A DNA stretch of 58,062 bases from Balamuthia mandrillaris. Lineage: Eukaryota; Discosea; Longamoebia; Balamuthiidae. Every line of letters starts with the position of its first letter. Positions within the stretch are counted from its first letter, which is position 1. The stretch lies in the NCBI GenBank assembly GCA_031835245.1, contig JAVKOQ010000324.1, positions 1 to 58,062 on the forward strand. Reading direction: 5' to 3'. The notes under the pieces are model-generated. The model was not told where the DNA came from and made no database searches. It saw only the letters and a program-made list of their open reading frames with translations. Of this stretch, positions 24,905 to 40,911 are shown piece after piece. The position numbers were made by a program, and so were the translations under genes.

Positions 24905-25063
24905 TTATCGGCCATCGCTGGCGAGTGTTGCCGTCTTTTGCGAAGCAAGAAGCGGGTCGGTGGGAACAGCAGAAGAGGATGAAGATTTGCTCGTTAGCGC
25001 AGGCGAAGCGGTATCATTACTTGATGTTGATGTAACAGATGACAAAGAAGAAGAGGAAGAAGA

Positions 25064-25095
<32 letters not shown>

Positions 25096-25527
25096 CAGAA
25101 GGTGAGGAAGAGGAAGCAGAAGAACCAGCATTCAAAGTTGGGGCGGAAGAAGAAGAGGAGGATGAAAGGATAAGGGATTCTGAAGAAGAAGATGACGAAG
25201 ACGAAGCAGCAGAGGTGGTTGGTTCAAGGGGATGGTCTAATCCCGCCCGACGCAATATCTCCGTGTCATCGTGAATCTCAAAGGGTAGGCTAAAGTTGAA
25301 GAAATACTCGGACTGATCTTCTGCCATTTCGCACTCAATCTCCGTCGTGTTTCGCGTGTTGACGATGATGAAGGGAAGAGCGATGCGCGCAGAGGCGGCA
25401 AGTGAGGGATCAACCCCTCCTGACTCGGCATTTTCTTCCTCCTGTTTCGCGTTTCGTGCTAATAAGTTCTTAAATGTGTTGTACTATGGTTTATTCGATG
25501 AAATGTTAGTTTTGTTGCGCGAAGAAC

Positions 25528-25565
<38 letters not shown>

Positions 25566-27325
25566 AAGAGAAAAGAGAAACAACGAAAGAAAGAGAAAGA
25601 GAAAGGAAAAGAGAAAGAGGAGGAAAATGATGATTTTGTTTACTTGTGTTAGTAATTCGTTTAGATGTTCAGTTTTTCGAGATATGCGGTCAACGCATTC
25701 CTGCCTTTCCGTCTATACAAACAAAAATAAGTATAACACGACAAAAAAAAAAAAGAGAAGAAGCACGAACCACAACGGAACGTGCATCTTGAACGCTGGT
25801 AGTCTTTGGTAATCCGAGCCAACTGTACGTTTTCTTTCTTTCAGCCACAATATCAAGTGCGCTGAACACATTCAACACCGTGTATAACCGCCGCCTGATG
25901 TTTTTCTATAGTTTCAAAAAACAAAAAAAAAGAGAGATGAGAAAAGATGGAAAAGAAACGCGCAAGAAGAATGTACCTCTTCAGTTTCGACGGATTGTCC
26001 TTGGTTTTTGGCCTCCTTGATGAGCTCATCTGCGAGCAAACCATACGTAGTCTCGCCCTTCTCTTCCATTTTTTTACAAACAGCCAATGCAAACTCGCCC
26101 AACTTTGCCTTTCGTCTCCGTTTTCGTGGGACGTAGCTTTGAGCTTTGTTGCCTTCATTAGCTTCGCCGTTATTGTTGGCATTCACCTCTCCTCCTCCTG
26201 ACTTTTTTCTCTTTCTTGTCGTTGTGGCGTTGGTGGATGGAACTGTAGTAGCAACAGAATTTGTTTCAGGTGGTGACTGATGTTGTTGTTGTAGTTGTTG
26301 CGGTTGTGCAATTTGTTGTAGTGGTGGCACTTCTGCTTCTTCATCCGTGTCGAGGTTATTGTTGTCCACTTGTCGCAGCTGTTGATACTGTGTCTCTGGT
26401 GCAAACTCTTCCATCACACCTTAATTCCATAATTTTGAAAAAATGTTCCAGTTATTACAAAGAGAGGGCAAGAGGGGAGAACGAGAAGACAGAGGAGAGA
26501 AGACTGAAGAGAACAGAGCACGAGAAGAGGACAAATAGGTGAGAAATAAACCAAGAGGCATGCCAGCAGCGGTTTGGTCAGACAAGACTACAGGGCTCTC
26601 CCCGTCGTCATCGTTTACGCTTTGAATGAGACCAGAATGCCGCGCAATGTCCTCAATGCCGTGCTCTTTACAAAAATGGAGGAGCTCGTCCTCTAAACTG
26701 AGAGGAAGAGGGACCGTCGCTTGGTGTTGATGCTGCTGAAGCAAGGCTTGCAGCGTTGCCATCGTTGGAAAGGCAGAGCCGCTCTGTTGTTGCTGCTGCT
26801 GTTGTTGAAAAATGGAATCGAAAGAGGCAGAAGAGGAAGAAGAAGAGGCAGCAGCGGAAGTATTCGTAGCAACAGAAGCAGAGGCAGCAGAAGAGGAAGA
26901 GGTGGAGTGAAGCAGCGTGTAGTAGGCTGAAGAAGTGTCGACAGCTTCATGCTCATCATAAACGTCCACTGATGAAAAACAAAAAAAGGGAAAGGAAAGA
27001 AAACAAAACATTGATTTGTTTGTTTGTGTCAGCCCGACCGAAGCATACAAAAGTAAATCAGAATAAAAAGGAACAAGCAACAAATCGTCGGACTGACAGA
27101 AACAACAAGAGGGACGCTCACAAACATCCATTCTTTTTTTTTTAAAAAAAAAGAAAGCCAATCACAAGGAAAAAAAAAATGAATAAACAAAATAAATCCC
27201 AAACCGTTGTCCTCCACAGAGTGTCGCCTGCGGGTGAGAGGATCGTCATCTCCTGCATACTCCACAGACCCATGCTGTTGTTGTGGATGCTGAAGCACAG
27301 AAGCACCACTACCGCTGTTCATCAT
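24905..27325 (-). CDS. TFDP: E2F dimerisation partner (DP) transcription factor
   Basis: Six exons: 27325-27205, 26968-26552, 26419-25977, 25905-25771, 25712-25644, 25483-24905; phases agree; 587 aa. The winged-helix DNA-binding domain (about residues 275-362) reads KLGEFALAVCKKMEEKG, TTYGLLADEL, NIRRRLYTVLNVFSALDIV and YSWLGLP. This is the DP signature, including the RRRxY DNA-contact helix. It is followed by the coiled coil ERQECVDRI...LNELL, FKNLLARN, LPFIIVNTRNTTEIEC and FNFSLPFEIHDDTEILRRAG, the DP marked-box hallmark. N-terminal exons encode Gln, Ser and Ala runs, and the C-terminus a long poly-Ser. It works in the nucleus as the obligate partner of E2F in cell-cycle gene control. The ATG at 27325 is the first one downstream of the E2F-like sites; the upstream in-frame codons lack an ATG. 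Confidence 0.94.
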
Positions 27326-27669
27326 CTCCTCAGAAGAAGAATGAGCAAAGGCTTTCCAATCCTGTTGGTGGCCACCACCGCTACACTTTTTTTTTTATTT
27401 CTTTTTGCCGACCAATTTTTTTTTTGTTTTTATTTAGATTGCTTTCCCGCCAAAACCTCTTTCTCTTGCTTTGTCGCGGTTTTGGCGGGAAGCGCAATTT
27501 CGCGAGGGTTTATTTGGGACGACATGAAATGACAAAGTGAGAATTTTAATGCCGACAAAAATATCGTGTCGACGTGATAATGTATGTTACAATGACGAAG
27601 CGAAAATGAATAAATGCCTACATGAAATATCATGACGACACGAAATGAGAAACTTTTTTTTCTCTCTCT
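27326..27669. promoter_or_regulatory. TFDP upstream region and 3' flank of the acyltransferase gene
   Basis: Besides the E2F-type pair it holds GCCGACAAAA at 27551-27560 and GTCGAC at 27568-27573. The stretch 27525-27650 has loosely repeated GACATGAAATGA/ACACGAAATGA units. No coding exon. Confidence 0.5.
27441..27493. promoter_or_regulatory. Inverted pair of E2F/DP-type sites in the TFDP promoter
   Basis: Left arm 27441-27457 reads TTTCCCGCCAAAACC and right arm 27478-27493 reads GGTTTTGGCGGGAA. Together they form a near-perfect inverted repeat with a spacer of about 20 bp. Each arm contains the E2F consensus TTTSSCGC, and each reads as a full site on one strand. They lie about 115-170 bp upstream of the TFDP start codon. 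Confidence 0.75.
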
Positions 27670-28331
27670 CTACGAAGACAACAGCTCTCGCACCAAAGAA
27701 AGGGCAGAGGCCAGGCAAGTTTGCCATCTTTGCGATGTCCCATCTCCGGCGGCGGAAGGCCTTCTCGTGGTGAACGTGACCATGATATCATGGTCCCTCA
27801 GCATGTAGCCTATCACATCCGGCGATCCCTCCGGCGGCACTCCGCTGAACACAAAGTCCACGCCCGCATCATTCCCAAGATTCGAGCTCGCCAATTTTTG
27901 ATCGAACAACCGTTCGTAAAGTTTGTGGTCGGTGAGGCCTTCTTCTTCTTCTTCTTTTTCGTTTTCTACTTGTTGTGTGATGGAAACTACTTGAGGTTCG
28001 TTGCTAAGAAAGAAGAGGTGAAGGTAAGTTTCCTTGCCGGAGGTTGCTGTCTCCCGGATGAGCTGTTGGTGAGCTTCAACTGCTTTTGCGAAGAGTTGTT
28101 TCATTATCCGTTTCTTCTCCTCCGTTTGAGCTTCTTCTCCGTTGTTGCGATCGTTCGTTTCACGGATGTTGTTGTTGTAAAAGTGCATGAACTGACAAAG
28201 TTGAGGAGTGGCTGTGTCGACGAGGATTAGACGAGCGCCTTGAAAGTGGCGAGCATCAATTGTTTCTACGTTTGAAGTTATCAACTTCTTATCTTCGCTA
28301 TAGTCGTTATATGCCATTTGTAATGCTTTGA

Positions 28332-28380
<49 letters not shown>

Positions 28381-30159
28381 AGAAAGAACACAAAGAAAAA
28401 CAAATGAATGCAAGAAAAGAAAGCTAACCAATTTGAAAGCATGCATCGGGACTGTAGCCCTTTTGCTTGAAGAAGTTTCTGTCAAGGTTTCTAATGCTAA
28501 ACTCACAAGTGAAACTTTTGGCTTGTTCCATGTGTTGAAGACATTCTTGACGCACTTTTCTCAAGTGCTCCAAAATATACTTCGAAACTGTCCAATTCAG
28601 TTCATTGACGTTTGCATCATCTTCATTTGTTGTCATTAGTGTTGTGTTTGCTGAAGCGGCGATGAGAGACTGGTGGTGATGCAATTTATCGATGTAGGCG
28701 TAGAGGTAAGAGGCAAACTTGTGTACAACGCCTATTTGTAAGGAAGAGGGTTAGTGGAGGACTACCATCAAGTACAGAGAGAGAGAAAGAGAAGAGAGAC
28801 GCTAAACCAGAATCCAACGCAGCGTGCTCTACATGAAGAGCGATCCGAACAGTAAAACTGCCTTGACAGTGGCCTCCGATATTAGGTCCCCTGGTCACTA
28901 CAATTTGCAACGCCTTCTCGAACCATCTATTGCAAACTGTTTCTTCCACTGAAGGGATATAATTGCAAGTTTTTCGATACCACCATAGTTTCTCCTTCTC
29001 ATTCACTTCTTTTTCCTTGCCTTCATTTTCGTTGTGTTGATCCAAGCAAACTACGAAAAGAGCTTTTTGAATCCGCAACAGCGATCGTCGGTTGGTCTCT
29101 TCTTTCTCCAGTTCTTCTCTTACAGCAGCCGCCTCGTCTCTTTCCGCACAAGTGAGATATCCCATCATCGTTGTTTCGTATTTGCTAGCAGTTCTGTTCT
29201 TGTCTTGATGCGAAGAAGCAGTAATCCGATGTAAGACAGCTTCCACCTTTTCAATCACATGTAGTTGCTCTTCAATCCGTCTATCAATGTCCATTCGAGG
29301 AACCTTCAACACAAACATTCGACCTCGGCACATGACTGCAACTGCATGCCCTTTCTTTGCTTTCTTCTCTTCTGCCTTGTGGTGATGATGAAGAACATCG
29401 AGCTCTCGACGAGGAAGTCTCGTCGTTGCAAAGAGGTTATGGTATTGTGTTTCATCCTTGCCTTCATCGTTGAACGGTTGAAGCAAACGACGCAGCGATG
29501 AGCTTCTCTCTTCATCATTTTCTTTGTGTTCTTCTTCCAAGTGTTGATAGAACCACACAGAAGCAACAACAGCTCTTGCTGCTGTACTTTCTAATGATGA
29601 AGAAGAAGAAGAAGAAGAAGAAGAAGAAGAAGAAGAAGAAGAAGAAGAAGAAGAAGAAGAACAAGAAGAAGAAGAAGAAGAAGAAGAACTTGAATAACAA
29701 GAAGGAGTGGAACAAGTACATGAAGGACAAGAAGAAGCAAGAGGAGAGAGAAGAACGGAATAGTTCTCGCCAAAGGGAAGAGCCTCTCTCTGGCGGAGAT
29801 GCAACGGGTCAAAGAAGTGGCGAGCAAAGACGTTTTGCTTCTGGCTATGTTGAGCGTTTAGCCACTCAAAAACTTTGTTGTTTCGAAACAAAACGAGAAG
29901 AAAGAGGAGGAAGAGAAGGAAGAGGAGAAGCAACAAAAATCAGCTTTGATCAAACAATAACAAAAACCAAGTAGTGAGTGGAACCTTTGGTTGGAACGGC
30001 CGAAGACAAAAATTTGCTGTAAAGTTGCTGCCACCGCAGCTGTTCCTCTTTGTCAAAGTAGCAGAGGGCGAGCCTCTCGGCTATCAACCGGCCGACCTCC
30101 TCCGCGGTGAGCAAGGGTTGCCTCGGCAAAGCGGCCTTGTTCTTGCCCTTCTTCTTCAT
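27670..30159 (-). CDS. Carnitine/choline acyltransferase family protein
   Basis: Four exons: 30159-29985, 29872-28808, 28731-28429, 28325-27670; phases 1, 1, 1 fit; 732 aa. Family marks: NRWFEKALQIVV, then HVEHAALDSG carrying the catalytic His (about residue 408), then SPDACFQIALQMAY, which matches the SPDAFIQMALQLA segment of carnitine acyltransferases. Near the C-terminus come a GYM...DHDIMVTF stretch and SALSLVRELLSS, equivalent to the family's closing helix. These enzymes swap acyl groups between CoA and carnitine or choline. The protein is diverged: the usual STS motif is not evident, and a poly-Ser insertion (GAA/TTC repeat at 29592-29692) sits in the second exon. Which acyl chain or acceptor is used cannot be read from sequence. 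The N-terminus KKKGKNK is not a clear mitochondrial presequence. Confidence 0.85.
29592..29692 (-). repeat. (TTC)n coding repeat, poly-Ser in the acyltransferase gene
   Basis: Trinucleotide repeat (TTC/GAA) read as Ser codons in exon 2 of the carnitine acyltransferase family gene; interrupted by two Cys codons. Confidence 0.9.
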
Positions 30160-30528
30160 CTCTCTCTTTGTGTGTTTGCTTTCAAATTTGTCTCAGGACG
30201 ATTCATCGCAATAATTATCGACAAAAACCAAACTAGGCAACCAATACGAAATCAGACATCTGAACTTCGAATTTGGGGATCTTCCATTTATGATTGATGA
30301 TTGGTCGGATATGTCGACAAAAATGCCTTGAAGAAAAATATATTTAGACGAAGAAAGTATTAAAGCAACAAAACGCAGCGGACTGGTCGACCACAGGTTT
30401 TTTTTCCCGTTCTCTCTCTCTCTCTCTCTCTCTCTCTTTTCTTGTTCCATCCACCATTTGCTTACTCTTTTTTCTTTCCACCAAACTTTGGTGAAGTCCA
30501 TCCTGCTGCTGGATTGGAAGAGAAGATT
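30160..30528. promoter_or_regulatory. Divergent promoter, acyltransferase / RhoGEF
   Basis: Contains ATCGACAAAAACC (30217-30229), TGTCGACAAAAA (30312-30323) and GGTCGACC (30388-30395), followed by a (CT)n tract at 30412-30438 before the RhoGEF start. Confidence 0.5.
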
Positions 30529-35591
<5,063 letters not shown>

Positions 35592-35674
35592 AAAAAAAAA
35601 ACAACTTTATTCTCTTTATTGTAGTTTTTGAATTTTTTACAACAAACAATTGAACAAAAAAAAGCAATGAAGAG

Positions 35675-37689
35675 TTAAGGAGCTGAAAGAAGAGAGCTGA
35701 GATTAGAAAAACTGGACTTTGGTTTTGTGGGGTTGATGTGGTTCGTTTTTGCTGCATAAGAAGAAGTGGAAGATGATGAAACAGCGTTTGATGTTTTTGT
35801 CGTTGAAGAAGACGATGTAGAACGTCGATTGTGAGAAGACGAGGAAGACGAGTTCATCAGACGACCAAGATTGGAGTAGCTCACAGGTTGAGCGCGCGGT
35901 TCTTTTTCCAGCAAAGCGGATGGGGAAGACGAATCCAAAGAACTTTTGGAGGAAGACGAATAAGAATCGACATTCAACGAAGCAAAATGATGAATCATCG
36001 AAGGAACGTCTTGATCATCTTTGGTTGGTTTGGTTGTCTTTGAAGAAGAAAAGGTGGAAGGATAGGAAGGGGCGTTGCTGCGTTGAGACGAAAGAAAGGC
36101 TGCGATGACGCTCGGCTCTTTCGTTGGAACGGAAGGAAACTCGGCAAAGAGATGCATAGAAGTATCATCATCTTTAGAAGGAATGAAAGAAGATGAAGAA
36201 GAAAACGAGGGAGAAGAGGGAAAAGGTTCTAAAGGAAGATCAACAAGTTGAAGTCCAGCAAGTTCAGGATCGTGGGCCAAATCCGACTCCCAATCTAATA
36301 GATTTTGTTGTTGTTGACGAGCGTTCTCTTCTTTCTTTCTCGCTTCTTCTTCTGCTCGTTCTCTGTCTTCTTTTTCTCGTTGTAATTCCAGTTGTTGTTT
36401 TTCCTCTTCTGCTTTTCGTGCTTCCTCTTCTCGTTGTTGTTGGAGTTGCTTTTCTGTTGGAGAGTCGCTGCTGCTGTTGTTGTTGTTGTCATTTGCAGGG
36501 AAAGAAGAATAAGGATAAGCATAGTGAGGAGTAGAAGGAGACGAAGAAGAAGTAGAAACGTTATTAAAATAAGACGAAGGTGGTGCTTGTTGAAGCACAT
36601 AAGGAGCATAGGCAGCGTGCAATAGTTGCTGATAAGAACGTGGAGGCTGCATCATCAGTGAATACATTGCTCCTCCATTATTGTTATAGTGTTGTTGAAG
36701 ATGAGGATGGTTGTTATAATGAGGCATTATAGGAGTTGGCTGTTGCGATAGAACAGGCGAAGAGTGTGAAACCGTTGTTTGAGCAGATGGAAGAATCGTT
36801 GGCATGGAAGAAGAAGAAGAAGATGCAAAAGAAGGATACTTAGGGGAAGATTCAACGACTTTCTGTGTTGTATTCTGCTGCGCTCGTTTTTTGGCTTTCT
36901 TGATGAGGGAAGAAGCATCTTTGTCGCCACAAATCTGAGAAGGCAACGGCTTCTCGTTCTTCTCCACTCGCTCGTAAAACAATACCGACGGATGGAAATG
37001 ACCCCTCCTGCAACGCTGCGTCAGCGCCTCCCACGTGTCTCCTACCTCCTTCACCACTGTGTCATCAAAGACCATCCATTTCCTCCGTTGAGCGCTGTAA
37101 AAGTAACAGTCGTAGTGCATTCCATAGTAACATACCATTCCACGAAGAGCATAGGTGAATTGAACGGGCACTCCCTCAAAGATGTTACTGAGCCGGATGC
37201 GAGCATCGATGAGAGAGAGCATGTCGGTGATTTCTTGGACGGTTGGATTGGGAGTGACCCAGACTAAGCCGATGGCAAAGACTTCGGGTTGTTGGAGAAG
37301 GTATTTGTAGACGGGACATTTCTTTTCTTTGCAGAGTCCACTTTCCTTGAAGTAAGTAAGAAAATGTTAACAGCTTTTTGTTTGTTTTGGGGGGTGGTAA
37401 AAGGAGAGCGAGAAAAACAAACCTCATTTGGACAACTTTTGCGCTCTTCGCTACTTAGCCGTTTCAACAATCGATCGAAAGAGAGAGATGGATATCTCTT
37501 ACTTCCAGAACTTTGAAACCAAATGGGAAAATCATAACACGTGAGTTAGATGTTTTAAAAATGAAACGGAAAAACGTACATGACTTCAGTGACATAGGCA
37601 TAGTAGATAAACAAATCGGAACCATATGGCTGGGAGACTGCGTCACACTTTTTGCATTGGATCTATGTAATAGTTTTTGCGTCGTTCAT

Positions 37690-37731
<42 letters not shown>

Positions 37732-38635
37732 GGGGAGGGAAGTAGGAATGCAAACCCTTTCCAGAATGGGAATACCAAACACTTTGTTGGAGATACTCTC
37801 CGGATTGTATTCGTCTATTTTCGACTGTCCGTTTATCAAATATACTTTGTTGAGACATGTTAATATGGCCTCCTGTATGTTTGTACGTATCAGTAGTTTG
37901 TTATGAAGGTGAAGAGTAAACAAAAGAGAAGAACGAGAGAAAAAGAGAAGAACGAGAGAAAAAGAGAAGCAAAGAAGAAGAACAAGAAGAAGAAGAATAA
38001 TAATAAGAACAAGAAGAAAAAGGAGAAGGAGGAGAAAAAGAAGAAGAGAGAAATAAGAACCAAAGCTTCAGCCGCGTCGTCAAGGTCACCCAAACGAAAA
38101 CGGTCTTCCTCCTGATAGAGAATAGCCAAGCAGGTTCGCAAGGCGGTCGGTGGCAGCGTCTCGCTCTCGCTAAATTGATATTCTTTAAAAAGTTGCTGCA
38201 AAGAAAAAAAATTAGAAAAATATAAATAAAAAAGAGAATATTACCATGCACAATCAAGTTTTTCCGAATTTCTGGGTTTATCCATATTTTCTCACATAGA
38301 ACAAGTGGGAAAAAAAGTATTTTGGAAAAACTTGAAAGTGCTGGGTAATAAAATAAAATAAAATAAAATAAAATAAAATAAAATAAAATAAAATAAAATA
38401 AAATAAAATAAAATAAAGAAAAAAAGAAAAGTTTTTTTTAAAAAAAATGAGGGAAAAAATGAACCTTTAAGGCGCAGTAGATACAAGAAGAGCCACGATG
38501 GACGTGAGATCCCTCGTTGACAAACTTGGCTCGAAAGGAGTCCAAATGCCAGAGCGCTTGTATGCACACGTTCAGGAAGCAATTGTTCTGCCCTGGCTTG
38601 TTCACCAGGCCTTTGCTTCTCGTTGCGCTGCTCAT
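35675..38635 (-). CDS. USP53/USP54-type ubiquitin hydrolase
   Basis: Six exons: 38635-38465, 38195-38061, 37872-37756, 37662-37580, 37510-37423, 37345-35675; phases agree; 754 aa. The catalytic domain spans residues about 1-315: Cys box NKPGQNNCFLN (C19), QALWHLDSFR, LRTCLAILYQEEDRF, LDDAAEAL, zinc-binding CKKC and CPNE...CKEKKC, VFAIGLVW, MVCYYGMHYDCYF (H275) and KWMVFDD (D292/293). These match human USP53/54 (EPGQNSCFLN; ICYYGKHYSTFFF; KWMYFDD, from memory) rather than generic USPs. That subfamily was long called inactive; the Cys and His are both present here. The tail (about 440 aa) has Gln/Asn/Tyr- and Ser-rich parts around an EKQLQQQREEEARKAEEE coiled coil. It starts with a very short leader, so a further 5' exon cannot be excluded. 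Confidence 0.9.
38344..38416 (-). repeat. (TAAAA)n repeat in USP intron 1
   Basis: About 14 tandem copies of the pentamer AAAAT, plus-strand A-rich, inside the first intron of the USP53/54-type gene. Confidence 0.95.
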
Positions 38636-39064
38636 GCTTGTTTTTCTCTCTTTTGTCACTTGGCCACCCACCACTGCTTCCTTCCTTTCGGTTCCTTTCT
38701 GTGGAAAAGTTTTTTTTTTTTTGGTTTGTGAGAGGGCTTGACGGCAGCAAGGCAAGGCAAGGCAAGGGCTCCGACTTTTCTTTCTTTCTTTTGCTTTTCT
38801 CTTTTATTTGTCGACGCAACGGAGCAGCCGTTGACATGCATTTCTCCAGTGGTAGTGCAGGATTGCTGCACAGGAGAACGATGAAGAGAGAAGAACGCAA
38901 GTCATAAGATGAGAGGAGAGAGAATCGAGACAGCAAGGGACCCAAGAGGACTACCAATCAATTGTTGTTACATCAAAACACATTTTCCCAACGTGCAAAG
39001 GGAGGAAGAAAACACAGAAAGGGAGAAAAGAAAAGGAAAAAAAATAGATGAAAGGAGTTATGGC
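38636..39064. promoter_or_regulatory. USP upstream region and 3' flank of the actin-bundling gene
   Basis: Holds a GGCAA reiteration (38750-38766) and TTGTCGACGCAAC at 38809-38821, about 175 bp upstream of the USP start. No exon recognised. Confidence 0.45.
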
Positions 39065-39781
39065 CTACTTGCGAGCAACGCCACCCTTGGACTGGGGCTT
39101 GTACTTCTTCATCTCCTCCAGCTCCCTGCCCATCCACCAGATGGCGCCAGGCGGGCCAGGCCTGCCTCCGGCCTTCCTCAGGGCAGCCTCGGCCGTAAGC
39201 AAGGCACGGTTCAGGGCGGTGTTGTCCTGAGTGAGCAGCTGGGCCAGCTCGTTCTTGGCCTGCATGGCCTTGACCCCGCTGCCGGCAGAGGCAGCCTCCA
39301 GCTCCTCCTTGCGGCTCTCAATCTTTTGGATCTCCTGGTTGACGGCCTCCAGGGCGGCCTGGGCCTTCAGCATCTCCTCGCTGACCACCAGGGCGCCGCC
39401 CTCCAATTGGGGGCGGGAGAGGAGCTCCTGCACGGACTGGTTGTACTTGACGAGCAGGTACTCCACCAGGCTCATGCGCTTCTTCCTGTCCAGGCGGAGC
39501 TCGCTGAGCAGCTCGCGCAGGGCCACCACGGTCTTGGTCTCCCCCCAGAACTCGAGGAACCTGTGGGCGTTGAACTCGTCCAGGTCGTTGCCCTCTTTCT
39601 TCTTCTCCAGGTCGAGCTCCTCGAACTTGTGCTCGTACTTCCAGACGTTCTCGGCCTCGGCGGCGCCGAGCTCGGGCCAGAAGGCGTTGAGGAAGAAGAT
39701 GGCCTGGTCCTTGTAGGTCTTGGCGATGACCGCCTTAAAGTCGGTGGTGAGATCGCCGCCCCTGCTCCTGCTTGCTTGCAT
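39065..39781 (-). CDS. 34-kDa-type calcium-regulated actin-bundling protein
   Basis: Single exon, 238 aa, GC-rich. It matches the pattern of the Dictyostelium 34-kDa actin-bundling protein (abpB) and its relatives, as I remember them: AIFFLNAFWPELGAAEAENVWKY, then FEELD...LDEFNAHRFLE, then GETKTVVALRELL and MSLVEYLLVKYN. A helical region and a basic C-terminus (YKPQSKGG) follow. The family bundles F-actin in filopodia and at cell contacts and is inhibited by calcium. This copy is slightly shorter than the roughly 295 residues of the slime-mould protein. The LDEFNAHRFLEF helix lies near the EF-hand-like region. It is divergent from the small 96-aa gene, with a 330-bp shared promoter holding three GTCGAC motifs. 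Confidence 0.8.
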   Translation of the reverse strand: MQASRSRGGDLTTDFKAVIAKTYKDQAIFFLNAFWPELGAAEAENVWKYEHKFEELDLEKKKEGNDLDEFNAHRFLEFWGETKTVVALRELLSELRLDRKKRMSLVEYLLVKYNQSVQELLSRPQLEGGALVVSEEMLKAQAALEAVNQEIQKIESRKEELEAASAGSGVKAMQAKNELAQLLTQDNTALNRALLTAEAALRKAGGRPGPPGAIWWMGRELEEMKKYKPQSKGGVARK

Positions 39782-40111
39782 CCTGCGTGTTGTGTGTGTT
39801 GTTGTTTGCTCTCTCTTGCGCTCCCCGTAACACTGGTGGTCGACAATTATTCATTGCAGAATCTTTTTTAATCTTTGGCCATGTATTACGTTCTCTAAAA
39901 TAGGAAAACATATGATAAAATAGGTAACTGCTTATGTCAGCCGCTCGTGTCGACATCGAGCGGTGAAGAATTGTTTCGGAGAAATCGGAGAAAAATGACA
40001 TCACTGCTTGTCGACAAAAACAATAATTCGAAGAAGAAAGAAACAAAAAAAAAAGAAGAAAAGAAGAAGGCTCGCCCTATCCGAAGGGGGAAACTTGAAA
40101 GTAACAGCGCA
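39782..40111. promoter_or_regulatory. Divergent promoter with three GTCGAC motifs
   Basis: GGTCGACAATTA at 39838-39849, TGTCGACAT at 39949-39957 and TTGTCGACAAAAA at 40008-40020, spaced 60-110 bp apart. This is the richest example of the motif in the window. Confidence 0.6.
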
Positions 40112-40402
40112 ATGAGTCTGTGGCACCGTCTGTTGAACTATTGGGCCAACCAAGTCTTTGTGGAGGGCCTCTCCAACAGCCGCTGGTTCCAGCGCTTCGT
40201 CGTGCGGACCAACCAAAAGGTGAAGAGCGCGGTGGAGCAGGGCAAGCGCAGGCTGGAGGACACTCCCCTGGCAGAGAAGCAGCAGGAGCTGCGGCGAAGG
40301 CTGGACACCAACTCTAGCTACTTCTCCCAGTTTGGGTCCGAGTTCTTCAAGAACTTTACCGAAGAGGTCAGCAAGAAGATGAAAGACATCAACAGAAAGT
40401 GA
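40112..40402 (+). CDS. Small basic protein, 96 aa
   Basis: Single-exon ORF. The ATG at 40112 was chosen because the upstream in-frame extension (from 39947) is a Lys-run running back into the promoter motif. It starts MSLWHRLLNYWANQVF, then LSNSRWFQRFVVRT, then a charged helical remainder. The LSxSRxxxRxVxxT element loosely recalls the NCBP2AS2-like small mitochondrial proteins, but that is a weak resemblance. GC-rich codons on a TA-rich background and the divergent promoter support a real gene. Confidence 0.65.
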   Translation: MSLWHRLLNYWANQVFVEGLSNSRWFQRFVVRTNQKVKSAVEQGKRRLEDTPLAEKQQELRRRLDTNSSYFSQFGSEFFKNFTEEVSKKMKDINRK

Positions 40403-40701
40403 TGTAGCCTTAACAAAAAATTCCTGCTTTGTTTTCATCGGACGGATGGATCTTTTCTTCTTTTTTTCCTCCCTTGCCAACGGAACATAAAACAAACCTT
40501 TGTAAAGCCAAAAACACCTTTTAGATCATCAAACAAGTTCCTCTATTTATTTTTTTTTTTTCAAGATCGTCTTTTTACTAATCGGATTTTTCTTAAAGGT
40601 TAGTTGCAGCTGGAGAAAGAACAAGAAGAAAGAAGAAGAACAACAACAAGAAGAAAGAAGAAGAACAAGAAGAAGAACAAGAAGAAGAAGAAGAAGAAGA
40701 A

Positions 40702-40733
<32 letters not shown>

Positions 40734-40911
40734 ACAAGAAGAACAAGAAGAAGAAGAACAAGAACAAGAAGAAAGAAGAACAAGAAGAAATAAAAGCAGA
40801 AGAACTTTAAAGAAGAAAAGAAGATAAACAAATATTTTTCTACATAAAAGAATCTGGAAAAAGCAAAGAGAAAAAGGCAAATAATAATAATAGTAAAAAA
40901 AAAAAGGGTTT
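40403..40911. repeat. Convergent 3' spacer with long GAA-rich tract
   Basis: Between the small gene and the syntaxin gene. Positions about 40615-40795 are an imperfect GAA/GAACAA repeat, purine on the plus strand. It probably lies in the 3' flank of the syntaxin gene. No coding signal outside the repeat. Confidence 0.7.
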
